Below, one piece after another: positions 1 to 9,103 of a DNA stretch of 64,000 nt (positions within the stretch are counted from its first letter, which is position 1; each line of letters starts with the position of its first letter). Both the position numbers and the translations under genes were made by a program. The DNA is taken from NCBI GenBank assembly GCA_028873845.1, contig JAPPNO010000022.1, positions 1 through 64,000 of the forward strand, given 5' to 3'. The notes beneath the pieces are model-generated. The model was not told where the DNA came from and made no database searches. It saw nothing but the letters and a program-made list of their open reading frames with translations. The stretch comes from Gemmatimonadota bacterium. Its GTDB lineage: Bacteria; Gemmatimonadota; Gemmatimonadetes; Longimicrobiales; Gaopeijiaceae.

Positions 1-361
1 ACAGCCCCTCGGTGTTCTCGCGGATCAGCACCAGGTCGATGTCCTCGTAGCGCCCGCCCGGCAGGATGGTGCGGACCGGCCGCACGTTGGCGAAGAGGTC
101 GAATTCCTTGCGGATGGCCACGTTGACCGAGCGGAAACCGGATCCGGACGGCGTGGTCAGCGGCCCCTTGAGCGCGACCCGGTTGGCCTGGATCGAATCG
201 AGCGTCTCCTGCGGAAGGGGACTGCCCTGGTACCTCAGCGCGGTCTCGCCCGCCACCCGCTCGTCGTAGTCCAGCCGCGCACCCGCCGCGTCGAGCACCT
301 TCAGCACCGCGGCGGTGACCTCCGGCCCGATCCCGTCGCCGGGAATCACAGTGACGGTCAC
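1..361 (-). CDS. Isocitrate/isopropylmalate dehydrogenase family, N-terminal part (runs off window)
   Basis: Beta-decarboxylating dehydrogenase; only the first 120 codons lie in the window. The GTG start at 361-359 shares bases with the msrB stop (GTGA overlap). The translation opens [13 protein letters not shown], the nucleotide-binding start of the family. LKGPLTTP, then [20 protein letters not shown] and RENTEGL follow, which fit NAD-dependent isocitrate or homoisocitrate dehydrogenases better than LeuB. The enzyme would oxidatively decarboxylate a 2-hydroxy-3-carboxy acid with NAD(P). It is the last gene in the window of the operon that starts at 8892. The exact substrate cannot be settled from this fragment. 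Confidence 0.85.
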   Translation of the reverse strand, partial: MTVTVIPGDGIGPEVTAAVLKVLDAAGARLDYDERVAGETALRYQGSPLPQETLDSIQANRVALKGPLTTPSGSGFRSVNVAIRKEFDLFANVRPVRTILPGGRYEDIDLVLIRENTEGL

Positions 362-783
362 CCCTCGCCCCCCTCCTCGAAATCCAGCGCCGCCGAGTTG
401 ATGCAGTACCGCATTCCCTCCGGCCCCGGCCCATCCGGAAACACATGCCCCAGGTGCGCGTCACAGCGGCTGCACACGACCTCCGTGCGCCGCATGAAGA
501 AGCTCCGGTCGTCCTTCTCGCCCACATGCCCCTCGGCCGCCGGACGCGTGAAGCTCGGCCACCCGGTCCCCGAGTCGAACTTGTCGGCGGACTCGAACAA
601 CGCCTGCCCGCAACAGACGCACAGATACGTGCCGTCCTCCTTGTGCGCCCAGTACGCGCCGGTGAAGGCCCGCTCCGTACCCCCCTTGCGGGTGACCTTG
701 AACTGTTCCGGCGTCAGCACCCGGCGCCATTCGCGATCGCTCCTGCGGACCCCGGTCACATCCGGATCGGCGGTCTTCTTCAT
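358..783 (-). CDS. msrB: Peptide-methionine (R)-S-oxide reductase MsrB
   Basis: Reduces methionine-R-sulfoxide in proteins back to methionine using thioredoxin. The product is 141 aa, the usual size for stand-alone MsrB. Two zinc-binding CxxC pairs are visible (CVCC near residue 55 and CSRC near 100). They are followed by [11 protein letters not shown] and RYCINSAAL, where the cysteine of RYC is the catalytic residue, so this is a Cys and not a Sec enzyme. The ATG at 783 overlaps the stop of the upstream SDR gene as ATGA, and its own stop overlaps the dehydrogenase start. It therefore sits inside the translationally coupled pho/pst run. Confidence 0.95.
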   Translation of the reverse strand: MKKTADPDVTGVRRSDREWRRVLTPEQFKVTRKGGTERAFTGAYWAHKEDGTYLCVCCGQALFESADKFDSGTGWPSFTRPAAEGHVGEKDDRSFFMRRTEVVCSRCDAHLGHVFPDGPGPEGMRYCINSAALDFEEGGEG

Positions 784-1661
784 ATCAGGTATCCTCCGTC
801 GACGGGAATCACCGCGCCCGTAATATGGCGCGAAGCCTCGGAGCACAGGAACAGGATGACCGAAGCGACGTCCTGCGGGTCGCCCAGGCGGCCGAGCACG
901 CTCCGCTCCCGGGCCCGGTCCAGGATCTCGGCCGGCACGCGCTCGGTAAGCTGAGTGGTGCGGATGTACCCGGGGGCCACCGCGTTGACGTTCACGTTCG
1001 CGGACCCCAGTTCCAGCGCCGCGCTGCGGGTGAAGCCGATCAGCCCGGCCTTCGTCGAACAGTAGTTCACCAGCCCGAACTCGCTGGACAGGCCGTGCAC
1101 GGAAGACACGTTGACGATCTTGCCGAACTCCTGCGCCCGCATGATCGGGGCCGCCGCCCTGGTGCAGTAGAAGGCCCCCGAGAGATTGGTGTCGACCACG
1201 GACCGCCACTCCTCGTCGCTCATGCGCCAGAGCGCCCGGTCGCGCCCGATTCCCGCGTTGTTGACCAGGAAGTGCAGCCCGCCGAGCCGGTCGCGGGCCT
1301 GTGCGATGAACGCCGCCGCCTCGCCGGGCTCCCGCACGTCGGCCGCCCGCGCGAAGACCCGCACGCCCGCCCCCTGGAGCATCTCGCACGTCACCTCCGC
1401 CATCCTCCGGCTGTCTTCACCGGTGTCCAGGTAGTTGAAGGCGACGTGGGCTCCGCCTTCCGCGAAAGCCCCCACGACCGCGCGCCCGATCCCGCTGGAA
1501 CCCCCGGTCACCACCGCCACCCGTCCCCGCAGCGAGTCGGTCCCGGCCTCCGTGTCGGGAGCCTCCTCCGTCTCCATTCGGCTCAGGAGCTCGTCGACCG
1601 CCTCGCCGATCCCGGCCTGTCCGGAAGACGCCTGCGCGCTCCCCTCCCGCCCCTCGCTCAC
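780..1661 (-). CDS. SDR-family oxidoreductase, FabG-like
   Basis: Classical short-chain dehydrogenase/reductase of 293 aa. After an extension of about 45 residues rich in Glu and Ala it shows the Rossmann motif [10 protein letters not shown], then NNAG, and the catalytic YxxxK as YCSTK. It ends [15 protein letters not shown]. The catalytic Ser lies in NVSSVHG. The pattern is that of 3-oxoacyl-ACP or acetoacetyl-CoA reductases, but the substrate is not determinable. The GTG start at 1661 overlaps the phoU stop (GTGA). The N-terminal extension is longer than in FabG and could be trimmed if a later start is used, but the overlap supports the long form. Confidence 0.88.
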   Translation of the reverse strand: MSEGREGSAQASSGQAGIGEAVDELLSRMETEEAPDTEAGTDSLRGRVAVVTGGSSGIGRAVVGAFAEGGAHVAFNYLDTGEDSRRMAEVTCEMLQGAGVRVFARAADVREPGEAAAFIAQARDRLGGLHFLVNNAGIGRDRALWRMSDEEWRSVVDTNLSGAFYCTRAAAPIMRAQEFGKIVNVSSVHGLSSEFGLVNYCSTKAGLIGFTRSAALELGSANVNVNAVAPGYIRTTQLTERVPAEILDRARERSVLGRLGDPQDVASVILFLCSEASRHITGAVIPVDGGYLI

Positions 1662-2338
1662 CCCGGGCCCGCCATGTGCTTGATCGACCGCCCCTCGACC
1701 AGGAACACCACGTCCTCCGCGATGTTGGTGGCCAGGTCGCCGATCCGCTCCAGGTTCTGCACGACCAGGATCATCTCGAGCCCGGGACTGATGTAGCGCG
1801 GCTGCTCCAGCATGTACGACACGATGATTCGAAAGGCCGAGCGGCGCAGGTCGTCCACGCGCCGGTCGCGCGCGATGACGAGTCGGGCCTTGTCCACGTC
1901 GCGGGTCACCATGGCGTCCAGCGCGTCGCCGAGCATGCCGCGAACCTGCCCCCCGATCTCGCCGATCTCGAGGATGTCGGGCAGCGGCGGGTGCCGGGTG
2001 ATGCGCAGGCTCGCCTTGGCGATGTTGACGGCATGATCCCCGATCCGCTCGATGTCGTTCGACGCCTTGAGCGCGACAAACACGAGCCGCAGATCGCCCG
2101 CCATCGGATGCCGCAGCGCCAGCAGCTCGAGCACCCGCTCGTCCATCTCGACCTCGAGCTCGTCGATGCGGTCGTCGGCCGTCCGCACCCGCCGCGTGAT
2201 CTCGGGGTCCCGCGCGGCCAGTCCCTCCATGGCCGTGCGCACCAGCTCCTCGGCCCGGCCGGCCATGTCCAGCAGCAGCTGCTGCAGGCGGTCGAGTTCG
2301 CCCTCGAAGGGGCCGCGAATCGGGAGCGGGTCGGTCAT
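1658..2338 (-). CDS. phoU: Phosphate transport regulator PhoU
   Basis: A 226-residue all-helical protein that links the Pst transporter to the PhoR kinase and represses Pho signalling when phosphate is plentiful. It has the duplicated PhoU helix bundle. Metal-coordinating segments are visible in both halves, such as ASNDIERIGDHAVNIA and NLERIGDLATNIAED, each with the E/DxxxD signature. The ATG at 2338 lies in an ATGA overlap with pstB, as expected for a pst-phoU operon. The open frame continues further upstream but overlaps pstB and lacks similarity. Confidence 0.95.
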   Translation of the reverse strand: MTDPLPIRGPFEGELDRLQQLLLDMAGRAEELVRTAMEGLAARDPEITRRVRTADDRIDELEVEMDERVLELLALRHPMAGDLRLVFVALKASNDIERIGDHAVNIAKASLRITRHPPLPDILEIGEIGGQVRGMLGDALDAMVTRDVDKARLVIARDRRVDDLRRSAFRIIVSYMLEQPRYISPGLEMILVVQNLERIGDLATNIAEDVVFLVEGRSIKHMAGPG

Positions 2339-3111
2339 TCGATCCGGCCGGTCAGGTAGGATTCGGTACGACGGTCGCGCGGGTTGGTGAACAGCGCCTC
2401 GGTTGGACCGTACTCGATCAGCTCGCCTCCGGCCAGATAGGCGGTGAAATCGGAAAGGCGCGCGGCCTGTCTGCGTCCGTGCGTGGCCAGCACGATGGTG
2501 TGGTCCCGCCTGAGCGAATGGATGAGGGACTCGATGCGGGCCGTGGCGGCGGGATCGAGGGCCGAGGTGGGCTCGTCCAGCAACAGCACTTCGGGTTTCA
2601 GTGCCAGCGTCCGCGCGATGCACAGACGCTGCTGTTGCCCCGCCGACAGTTCCATGGCGGGCCGGTCCAGATCCTCGGCCACCTCGGACCAGAGGCCTGC
2701 CGCGACGAGCACCTCCTCCGCCAGCTCCTGCAGCTCGCCGGCATGGCCGCCGGCCCGGGGACCGAACACGACGTTGTCGAAGATGGAGCGCGGGAAGAGG
2801 GTGGCCTGCTGGAACACCATGCCGATGCGGCGGCGCACTTCGACCGGATCGACCTCTTCACCGTGCAGATCGACGCCGTTGAAACGAACCGTCCCGGTGG
2901 TCGTCACGCCGGGCACGAGTTCGTTCATGCGGTTGAAGGCGCGCAGCAGCGTGGTCTTTCCACCCCCCGACGGACCGATGACCGACACGACCCGTCCACG
3001 GGGGACCTCGAGCGTGACGCCGGCCAGCGCCGTTCGGCCGCCGAACCGCACGGTGAGGTCGTCGGCGGCAAGGGCGGGGACCTCGGCGCGGGGGGCGGAC
3101 ACGGCACTCAC
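2335..3111 (-). CDS. pstB: Phosphate ABC transporter ATP-binding protein PstB
   Basis: ATPase of the high-affinity phosphate importer, 258 aa, the normal PstB length. Walker A reads GPSGGGKTT, where PstB usually has GPSGCGKST. The Q-loop region is GMVFQQATLFPRSIFDNV, the ABC signature reads ELSAGQQQRLCIARTLA, and Walker B is EVLLLDEPTSALDP. The switch His is in LATHG. The GTG start at 3111 overlaps the pstA stop. The altered Walker A and signature residues are conservative and should not prevent activity. Confidence 0.96.
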   Translation of the reverse strand: MSAVSAPRAEVPALAADDLTVRFGGRTALAGVTLEVPRGRVVSVIGPSGGGKTTLLRAFNRMNELVPGVTTTGTVRFNGVDLHGEEVDPVEVRRRIGMVFQQATLFPRSIFDNVVFGPRAGGHAGELQELAEEVLVAAGLWSEVAEDLDRPAMELSAGQQQRLCIARTLALKPEVLLLDEPTSALDPAATARIESLIHSLRRDHTIVLATHGRRQAARLSDFTAYLAGGELIEYGPTEALFTNPRDRRTESYLTGRIE

Positions 3112-3953
3112 GTGGAGACTCCCCGCAGGCGGCGGCGAACGGCGAGCGCCACCAGGTTCACGACGAGCAGTACGAGCAGCAGGGCGACGCCCGCACCCGC
3201 GGCCGCCGCCGCGAAGTCCTGCTGCGAACGCGCGCTCCACGCGAAGACCTGGGTCGGCAGCGAGGTCAGCGGGTCGGCCGGGGAGCGCGGGGCGAAGGTC
3301 ATGAACGAGACGGCGCCCAGAACCAGGAGCGGGGCCGCCTCGCCGACCGCGCGCGTGAGCCCCGCGCAGCTGCCGGTGACGATTCCGGATGCGGCGGCCG
3401 GGAGCACCTGGCCGCGCACGACCTGCCACCGCGTCGCGCCCATGCCGTAGGCGGCCTCCCGGAGTCCGCGAGGCACCGCGCGAATGGCCGTCCGGGCCGT
3501 GACGATCACCGTGGGAAGCGCCAGCGCGGCCAGGGTGCACCCGCCGGCCAGGAGGCTCGGGCCCATGCCCAGACCCCGCACGAAAAGGGCGAGCCCCGCC
3601 ACCCCGTACACCACCGGCGGCACCGCAGCCAGGTGCGCCGCCACCTTGCCCACCACCGCCGCCGCACCGCCCCGGGACGCGTACTCTTCGAGGTAGACCG
3701 CCGTGCCGACGCCGACCGGAAAGGCGAACGCGGCCGTCAGCACCGCCAACCACAGCGTCCCCGCCAGCGCCGGCCCGATCCCCGTGCGGTCCGCCATGCG
3801 GGACGATGGATCGAACAGGAAGGCGAAGTCGAGGACGCTCCACGCCTTGACCGCCAGCACCCCGGTCACGGTGAGGAAGGCGGCCGCAACCAGGCCGGCC
3901 ACCACACCACACGCCGTGCCGACCCCGTCGCGGCGGCGGTTCGGGCCCCTCAC
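3108..3953 (-). CDS. pstA: Phosphate ABC transporter permease PstA
   Basis: Inner-membrane permease subunit, 281 aa. Hydrophobic segments start near residue 15 and end near 265, consistent with six helices. The EAA-type loop that docks onto PstB is visible around AAYGMGATRWQVVRGQVLPA. The segment ALPTVIVTARTAIRAVPRGL is typical of PstA and PstC. The GTG start at 3953 overlaps the pstC stop, and the end overlaps pstB. The order pstS-pstC-pstA-pstB-phoU is canonical. Confidence 0.94.
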   Translation of the reverse strand: MRGPNRRRDGVGTACGVVAGLVAAAFLTVTGVLAVKAWSVLDFAFLFDPSSRMADRTGIGPALAGTLWLAVLTAAFAFPVGVGTAVYLEEYASRGGAAAVVGKVAAHLAAVPPVVYGVAGLALFVRGLGMGPSLLAGGCTLAALALPTVIVTARTAIRAVPRGLREAAYGMGATRWQVVRGQVLPAAASGIVTGSCAGLTRAVGEAAPLLVLGAVSFMTFAPRSPADPLTSLPTQVFAWSARSQQDFAAAAAGAGVALLLVLLVVNLVALAVRRRLRGVST

Positions 3954-4870
3954 CCCGCGTCCCCCGCACGCGTGCGCGAGATTAAGAAGCTGCCCGTGGC
4001 GTGGAGTCCCCAGGTGACCGCGACCAGAACCGCGCTCACCGCAAAGAAGGCCCCGTACCGGACCGTCCCCGAGGGAGCGTCGCCCAGGCTCGACTGCGCG
4101 ATGAAGGCGGTGAGCGTTCGCAGGCCCTCGAGCGGACTCCAGGCGAGCTGCGTCTGGTTGCCCGCCGCGAGTGTCACGATCATGGTTTCGCCCGCGGCCC
4201 GCGCCGTCGCGAGGAACACGGCCGCGACGATCCCGGGGAGTGCCGCCGGAACCAGCACCCTCGCCACGACCCGGCCCCGGCCGGCACCCAGCGCGAGTCC
4301 CGCCTCCATGAGCGCCCTCGGCACCGACCTGAGCGCGCTCCGCGTGAACACGATCACCGTGGGAAGGATCATGAGACCCACCGCAAGACAGGCGGACATG
4401 GCGTTGAATGCCTCGGTGCCGGGCCAGAGGGTTCGGAGAATCACCGGGGTCACGAAGGTGAGGGCGACGTAACCGAGGATCACGGTCGGGACCGCGGCCA
4501 GCATCGTGGTGACCCCGGCCAGCACCCGCTCCGTCCGGACTCCGGCGTAGTGCTCCATGTAGACGGCGGTCATCAGCCCGGCCGGAACCGCGAAGACCGC
4601 GGCGCCCACGGTGATCTGCGCGGTCGCGGCGAGCAGCGGGAGCACGCCGAAGCGCGGCTCTTCGGCAAAGGGGGTCCATGCCGCCTCGGTGAGGAAGCGC
4701 CCGGGCGACACGGTGCCGAAGAAGCGCACCGTCTCCACACCGAGAACCCCCACCACCGCGACGAGGGCCGCCGCGGTCACCACTGCGCAGGACAGGAACA
4801 CGGGCCGCGCCAGCCGGTCGCCCGGCCCCCTCGGAGCCCGGCGCTTCAAGGAGAGGCCGGCCGCCTTCAC
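3950..4870 (-). CDS. pstC: Phosphate ABC transporter permease PstC
   Basis: Second permease subunit, 306 aa. A short basic N-terminus (LSLKRRAPRGPG) precedes the first membrane helix. A long extracytoplasmic loop follows with AAWTPFAEEPRFGVLPL, a segment characteristic of PstC. The EAA loop is ALMEAGLALGAGRGRVVARVL. The GTG start at 4870 overlaps the stop of pstS as GTGA. It should form the transmembrane pore with PstA. Confidence 0.94.
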   Translation of the reverse strand: MKAAGLSLKRRAPRGPGDRLARPVFLSCAVVTAAALVAVVGVLGVETVRFFGTVSPGRFLTEAAWTPFAEEPRFGVLPLLAATAQITVGAAVFAVPAGLMTAVYMEHYAGVRTERVLAGVTTMLAAVPTVILGYVALTFVTPVILRTLWPGTEAFNAMSACLAVGLMILPTVIVFTRSALRSVPRALMEAGLALGAGRGRVVARVLVPAALPGIVAAVFLATARAAGETMIVTLAAGNQTQLAWSPLEGLRTLTAFIAQSSLGDAPSGTVRYGAFFAVSAVLVAVTWGLHATGSFLISRTRAGDAG

Positions 4871-5859
4871 GACGAGCCCTCCACCGCCGCGGCCAGCCGC
4901 GCCAGACTCCGCTCGTATTCCCCGGGCGGGAGCGGCGCATACCCCATCTCCCCGGCCAGCGCACGGCTGGCGGAGACGTAGTGAACCACGAATCTGTACA
5001 TGTTGCTGTACGTATTGTTGTACATATCGGAGGTGTAGATGTACAGGTCGCGGGCCAGCGCACCGTAGCTGCCATCTCCGATCGTCGCCGGCGTGGGGTG
5101 CTCGCAGCCGAATCCCGTGTCCACCGCGAGCGCGCGCACCCGGTCCTCGTTCGCCGCGTAGCTGGCCGATCCCAGATACCCGAGCGACCAGCGGTCGCCG
5201 GCGACGCCGCGGGCGATGAGGTGGTCGTCTTCGGTCTGGTAGTGGTCGGCGCGGCTGGCGCCGGCGCGTCCCATGACCACGGCGGTGAAGAAGTGGTGGG
5301 TGCCCGAAGCCGTGCCGGGCCCGAAGCGCCGGATCCTCTCGGCGGGCAGCCCCGGTCTCAGGTCGCGCCAGGTCGTGACGCCGCTGCCGGGTTCCCAGAG
5401 TCGTCTCAGCTCGGGCAGCGTCAGGCAGCGGACCTCTTCGTTGCCGGCGTTCACGACGACAGCCACGCCGTCGCGCGCAACGGGAATGGCCAGATAGCCC
5501 GTCCCCGCGTCCAGGCAGCGCTCCGCTTCGGCGGACGTCATGGGACGCGAGGCGCCGGCGATGTGGATTTCGCCCTCGCACAGACGCCGCAGCCCCCCCG
5601 CCGTGCCCGAGACGCGGACGACGATGCGGGATCCGGGGTGCTCGCGCGCAAAGTCCTCGGCCACCGCCTCCGAAAGCGGGTACAGGCTGCTCGACCCGCC
5701 CACCACCAGGACGGAATCATCGTCCGCCTCATTGGGCGAACACCCCGCCAGCAGCGCCGAGAGCAGCGTCAGCGCCACCGCCGTCCGCGGAAGAGGCCCC
5801 ACCGGACCTTGACGGGTCACGACTTCGCCCGGACCAGGCCGCCGGCCGATCGCAATCAT
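4867..5859 (-). CDS. pstS: Phosphate-binding lipoprotein PstS
   Basis: Extracytoplasmic phosphate receptor of the importer, 330 aa, type II periplasmic binding fold. The N-terminus carries a lipoprotein signal ending LLSALLAGC, so the mature protein is lipid-anchored. Phosphate-binding loops are visible in VVGGSSSLYPLSEAV, HIAGASRPM and RRFGPGTASGTHHFF. The ATG at 5859 overlaps the phoR stop. An odd Asn/Tyr/Met-rich stretch (DMYNNTYSNMYRF, about residues 280-292) lies near the C-terminus, where other PstS proteins have the last substrate-closing helix. Confidence 0.93.
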   Translation of the reverse strand: MIAIGRRPGPGEVVTRQGPVGPLPRTAVALTLLSALLAGCSPNEADDDSVLVVGGSSSLYPLSEAVAEDFAREHPGSRIVVRVSGTAGGLRRLCEGEIHIAGASRPMTSAEAERCLDAGTGYLAIPVARDGVAVVVNAGNEEVRCLTLPELRRLWEPGSGVTTWRDLRPGLPAERIRRFGPGTASGTHHFFTAVVMGRAGASRADHYQTEDDHLIARGVAGDRWSLGYLGSASYAANEDRVRALAVDTGFGCEHPTPATIGDGSYGALARDLYIYTSDMYNNTYSNMYRFVVHYVSASRALAGEMGYAPLPPGEYERSLARLAAAVEGSS

Positions 5860-7631
5860 CTCGAAGTCGCCCCCGCCACCACGCCGCGGTGGAGCGGAAC
5901 GCTGAAGGTGATGGTCGTCCCCGCGCCCCACGCGCTCTCCGCGCGCACCTCGCCCCCCATGCTCGAGACCAGGTGGCGCACGATCGCCAGCCCCAGCCCC
6001 GTCCCCCCCTCCTGCCGCGACCTGGCCGCATCCACCCGGTAGAAGCGCTCGAAGATCCTGGACAGCGAGGCGGCCGGAATGCCCGCGCCGTTGTCCTTCA
6101 CGGCCACCACCACATGGCCGCCGCGCGAGCCGATCTCCACGCCGATGCGCCCCCCGCCCTCCGGCACGTACCTGAGCGAGTTCTCGAACAGGTTGCGAAA
6201 GATCTGGTACACCGCCGCTTCGTCCCCCACCGCCCCGCCCGCGCCCGCGATCTCGAACTCGACGCCGCGCCGCCCCGCCGCGGCCTCCTGTTCCCGCCAC
6301 GCGGCCCGGGCCACCCGATCGATCTCCACCCGCTCCCGCGCCGGACGCCACTCGCCCGACTCGTAGCGGGACAGGTCGAGCAGGTCGTCCACCAGGCGCT
6401 GGAGCCGCACAGTGTTGCCCTCGATCGACGCCAGAAACCTGCGCCGGAGATCCGGGGGGAGACCTTCGTCCATGACCGTTTCGGCGGCGGCCCGGATCAC
6501 GGTGAGCGGGGTCTTGAGTTCGTGCGACGCGTTGGCCACGAAGTCCGAACGGACCGCCTCCAGGCGCCGCATCTCGGTCACGTCCACAAGGAGGACCACC
6601 GAACCGCCCCCCGTGCCCATCTTGGTGCGGACCTCCAGTTCGCGCCCGCCCACCGTCACCTCCAGACGCCCCTGGGGCCGAACGACCGACGCCTCCAGGA
6701 GGTCGCGCAGCACCGGATCGCGCACAATCGACCCGACCGGCGCGAAGGGCGGCACGTCGGCCACGCCGAGGAGCTGCTGCGCAGCCGGATTGATGCGCAG
6801 GATCCGGGCGTCGCTGGTCAGCGCCATCAGCCCCTCGGCCACCTCGTCCATGAGCTGCGCCAGTTCGTCGCGTTCCCGCGACACCCGCGCCACCTGCTCC
6901 TCGACTTCCGCCCTGACCCGGTTCGCCGACGAGGCCAGCCGGGCCAGTTCGGTCACGCCGGACAGCTTGACGCGCGAACCCGGGGACCGGCCCGCCGCCA
7001 ACCGGGCAAGCAGCCGCCTGACGTCGCCGAGCGGTCGCGTGACCGAGCCCGCGGCCCGGTGTGCCAGCACGAGGAACACCAAGCCGCCGGCCAGCACGCC
7101 GGCGCCGACCAGGTGCGCGACCCGGGCGGCCGCGGCGCGCATCGGGCCGACGGGATCGCCGAAACGGATCACCACCGGCTCTCCCTCCCGGTAGAGGCGG
7201 GTTGCGGCGAAGAGATAGCGCTGTCCGTCCATGAGGCTGGTGCGACGCGACGAGCCCGCGGCGCGAAGCAGCGCTCCCCGCACCTCGCTGCGACCGCTCC
7301 GGTCGGACAGCGTGTCCGCCGCGGCCGGGCCGAGATCCGAATCGGCCAGCAGCGCCGACTCCCCGTCGAAGACGCTCACCCGGTATCCGGTGGCGAGGGC
7401 GAGGGCCCGGGCGACGCTGTCGAGAGGCAGGCCGCGGGAGGCGCGCAGTTGCCCGGCGCCCAGCTCGGTGGCAGAGGCGAGGCGCCGCTCGCCCTGGTCG
7501 TAGATGGCACCCTCCGCCGCCCGGCGCGCCACCACCCAGGCCGCCGCCGCGATCATGACCACCGCTCCGGCGGCCAGGGCGGCGGCCGCCGAACGAAGCG
7601 GAATCCTCACGGCCGATGCCGGCACCGGCAC
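5856..7631 (-). CDS. phoR: Sensor histidine kinase, PhoR type
   Basis: Membrane sensor kinase of 591 aa. It has TM1 at about residues 12-33, an extracytoplasmic domain to about 160, TM2 near 185 (VLAGGLVFLVLAH), a HAMP linker, then a PAS domain (LMALTSDARILRINPAAQQL). The HisKA box is SHELKTPLTVI with the phospho-accepting His. The ATPase domain follows with NLFENSLRYV, DNGAGIP and GTGLGLAIV. The position directly before pstS, with a 4-base overlap, argues for phosphate sensing. No response regulator gene lies beside it, which is unusual because phoB normally precedes phoR. The GTG start at 7631 lies 13 bases after the preceding gene. Confidence 0.92.
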   Translation of the reverse strand: MPVPASAVRIPLRSAAAALAAGAVVMIAAAAWVVARRAAEGAIYDQGERRLASATELGAGQLRASRGLPLDSVARALALATGYRVSVFDGESALLADSDLGPAAADTLSDRSGRSEVRGALLRAAGSSRRTSLMDGQRYLFAATRLYREGEPVVIRFGDPVGPMRAAAARVAHLVGAGVLAGGLVFLVLAHRAAGSVTRPLGDVRRLLARLAAGRSPGSRVKLSGVTELARLASSANRVRAEVEEQVARVSRERDELAQLMDEVAEGLMALTSDARILRINPAAQQLLGVADVPPFAPVGSIVRDPVLRDLLEASVVRPQGRLEVTVGGRELEVRTKMGTGGGSVVLLVDVTEMRRLEAVRSDFVANASHELKTPLTVIRAAAETVMDEGLPPDLRRRFLASIEGNTVRLQRLVDDLLDLSRYESGEWRPARERVEIDRVARAAWREQEAAAGRRGVEFEIAGAGGAVGDEAAVYQIFRNLFENSLRYVPEGGGRIGVEIGSRGGHVVVAVKDNGAGIPAASLSRIFERFYRVDAARSRQEGGTGLGLAIVRHLVSSMGGEVRAESAWGAGTTITFSVPLHRGVVAGATSR

Positions 7632-7644
7632 CCGGCGTCCGGCG

Positions 7645-8892
7645 TCAAGCGGCCGGCTCCGCCCCGGCCCCGTGCACGATGTTCAGCACTTCGTCCTCCG
7701 TCAGGGTGTGGTCCGATTTCTTGGCCCTCGCAAAGATCCGCCGGCAGAGCGCCGTGTCGTCCGAATCGTAACCCCGCCGCGCGAGCCAGTACCTGACGTT
7801 GGAAATGCCCGACATCGGCCCGATCTCGATCTCCTGGCGCCGGCCCACCATGGCGGCCGGGACTCCGGAGTAGACACGGTCGGCCAGCCAGTTGGCCCCC
7901 TTCGCCTGCGCCTTGACGATCGCGGCCGCATGGACGCCGGTGGCGGTGCGGAAGGCATCGTCCCCGAGCACGGGGTAGTTGCGGGGGAGGGGCACGCCGC
8001 ATTCGCGGGACACCAGTTCGCAATAGTCGGCCAGCCGGGTGAGATCGGCGTCGTGCACGCCGGCCAGCGCAAGGTTGACCAGGAGCAGGTCCATCTGGAC
8101 GTTGCCGACGCGCTCGCCGATTCCCATCGCGGTGGCGTGGATGCGGTCCGCTCCGGCTTCGATGGCGACCAGGGCGTTCGCGAGTCCCAGTCCCCGGTCG
8201 CGGTGACCGTGCCAGTCGATCTTCACGTTCGCGCCGGACGGGTCCACGATCTCCCGCTTGACGAAACGGATCAGGGACCTGACCCCCGAAGGGGTGGCGT
8301 GGCCCACGGTGTCCGAGAGGCAGATTCTGCGGACCCCCCACCGGATGGCGTTGCCGTAGAGGGCCTTCAGCGTCTCCCCGTCCGCCCGGGTCGTGTCCTC
8401 GGTGACGAACATCACCGGCAGGCCCTCGCGCACGGCGAAGGAGACCGATTCCTCGGCCGTGTGCAGCATTCCGTCTATCGTCCACCCCTCGGCGAAGAGC
8501 CGGATGGGGGAGCTGCCGATGAAGGCGCACACCTCGATGGGGACGCCGGTCCGCTGGGAAATCCGCGCTGCGGGCTGGACATCGGCCAGCACGGTCCGCA
8601 CGGCGCAGTTGGCCGTGATCGACAGCTCGGCGTCGCGGATTTCCTCGCAGAGGCGGGTGATGTCGGCGATAGCCCGCGGACCCGCGCCGGGAAGGCCGAT
8701 GTTCGCCGTGTGGATCCCCAGTTCGTCCATCATGTGAAGCAGCTCGATCTTGGCGCCGACGGGCGGATCGGTGACGGACGGGGATTGCAGGCCGTCACGC
8801 AGCGTCTCGTCGTCCAGCTCGACGTGACGCCCCCACGCCAGCGTCTCGAATTCCTCCACATTCCAGTCGTGAACCAGCGGACCGTCGTTCAT
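7645..8892 (-). CDS. HMGL-family synthase (isopropylmalate/homocitrate/citramalate synthase-like)
   Basis: A 415-residue TIM-barrel carbon-carbon bond forming enzyme that would condense acetyl-CoA with a 2-oxoacid. The entry motif is LDDETLRDGLQS, where LeuA enzymes have DTTLRDGEQ. The metal and active-site segment WHGHRDRGLGLANALVAIEA is followed by MGIGERVGN, matching HxHND..G and GIGERAGN of LeuA/NifV/CimA. There is no C-terminal LeuA regulatory domain of the usual length. The start at 8892 is backed by AGGAGA about 10 bases upstream. The protein begins the long minus-strand operon. The altered first motif makes the precise substrate uncertain. Confidence 0.8.
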   Translation of the reverse strand: MNDGPLVHDWNVEEFETLAWGRHVELDDETLRDGLQSPSVTDPPVGAKIELLHMMDELGIHTANIGLPGAGPRAIADITRLCEEIRDAELSITANCAVRTVLADVQPAARISQRTGVPIEVCAFIGSSPIRLFAEGWTIDGMLHTAEESVSFAVREGLPVMFVTEDTTRADGETLKALYGNAIRWGVRRICLSDTVGHATPSGVRSLIRFVKREIVDPSGANVKIDWHGHRDRGLGLANALVAIEAGADRIHATAMGIGERVGNVQMDLLLVNLALAGVHDADLTRLADYCELVSRECGVPLPRNYPVLGDDAFRTATGVHAAAIVKAQAKGANWLADRVYSGVPAAMVGRRQEIEIGPMSGISNVRYWLARRGYDSDDTALCRRIFARAKKSDHTLTEDEVLNIVHGAGAEPAA

Positions 8893-9103
8893 GGGTGCTC
8901 CGATCTCCTGTTGGCCGGGTCCGTCGGTCCCGCGGCGCGGCCGGCCCGGCCGCCGCATCGCCGCCGCACCCGCAACCGCACCGCAAGACCGTTTCAAGAT
9001 TGCCATACCCCGTCATCCGGGGAAAGAACCCGCGCGTGACCCGGCACGCCGGAATCCCTCCGTCGGTTGACCTCGGACACGGGTTTCGACCAGCTTTCCA
9101 GAC

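Noticed and set aside
398-823. Long plus-strand open frames opposite msrB and the SDR gene
   Set aside because: They are reading frames on the opposite strand of clear genes, with Arg/Pro-rich composition typical of GC-rich shadow frames.
2335-3969. A 544-codon minus-strand frame extending pstB upstream
   Set aside because: The extra N-terminal part overlaps pstA out of frame and has low-complexity Gly/Arg composition; the GTGA overlap start at 3111 gives the normal PstB length.
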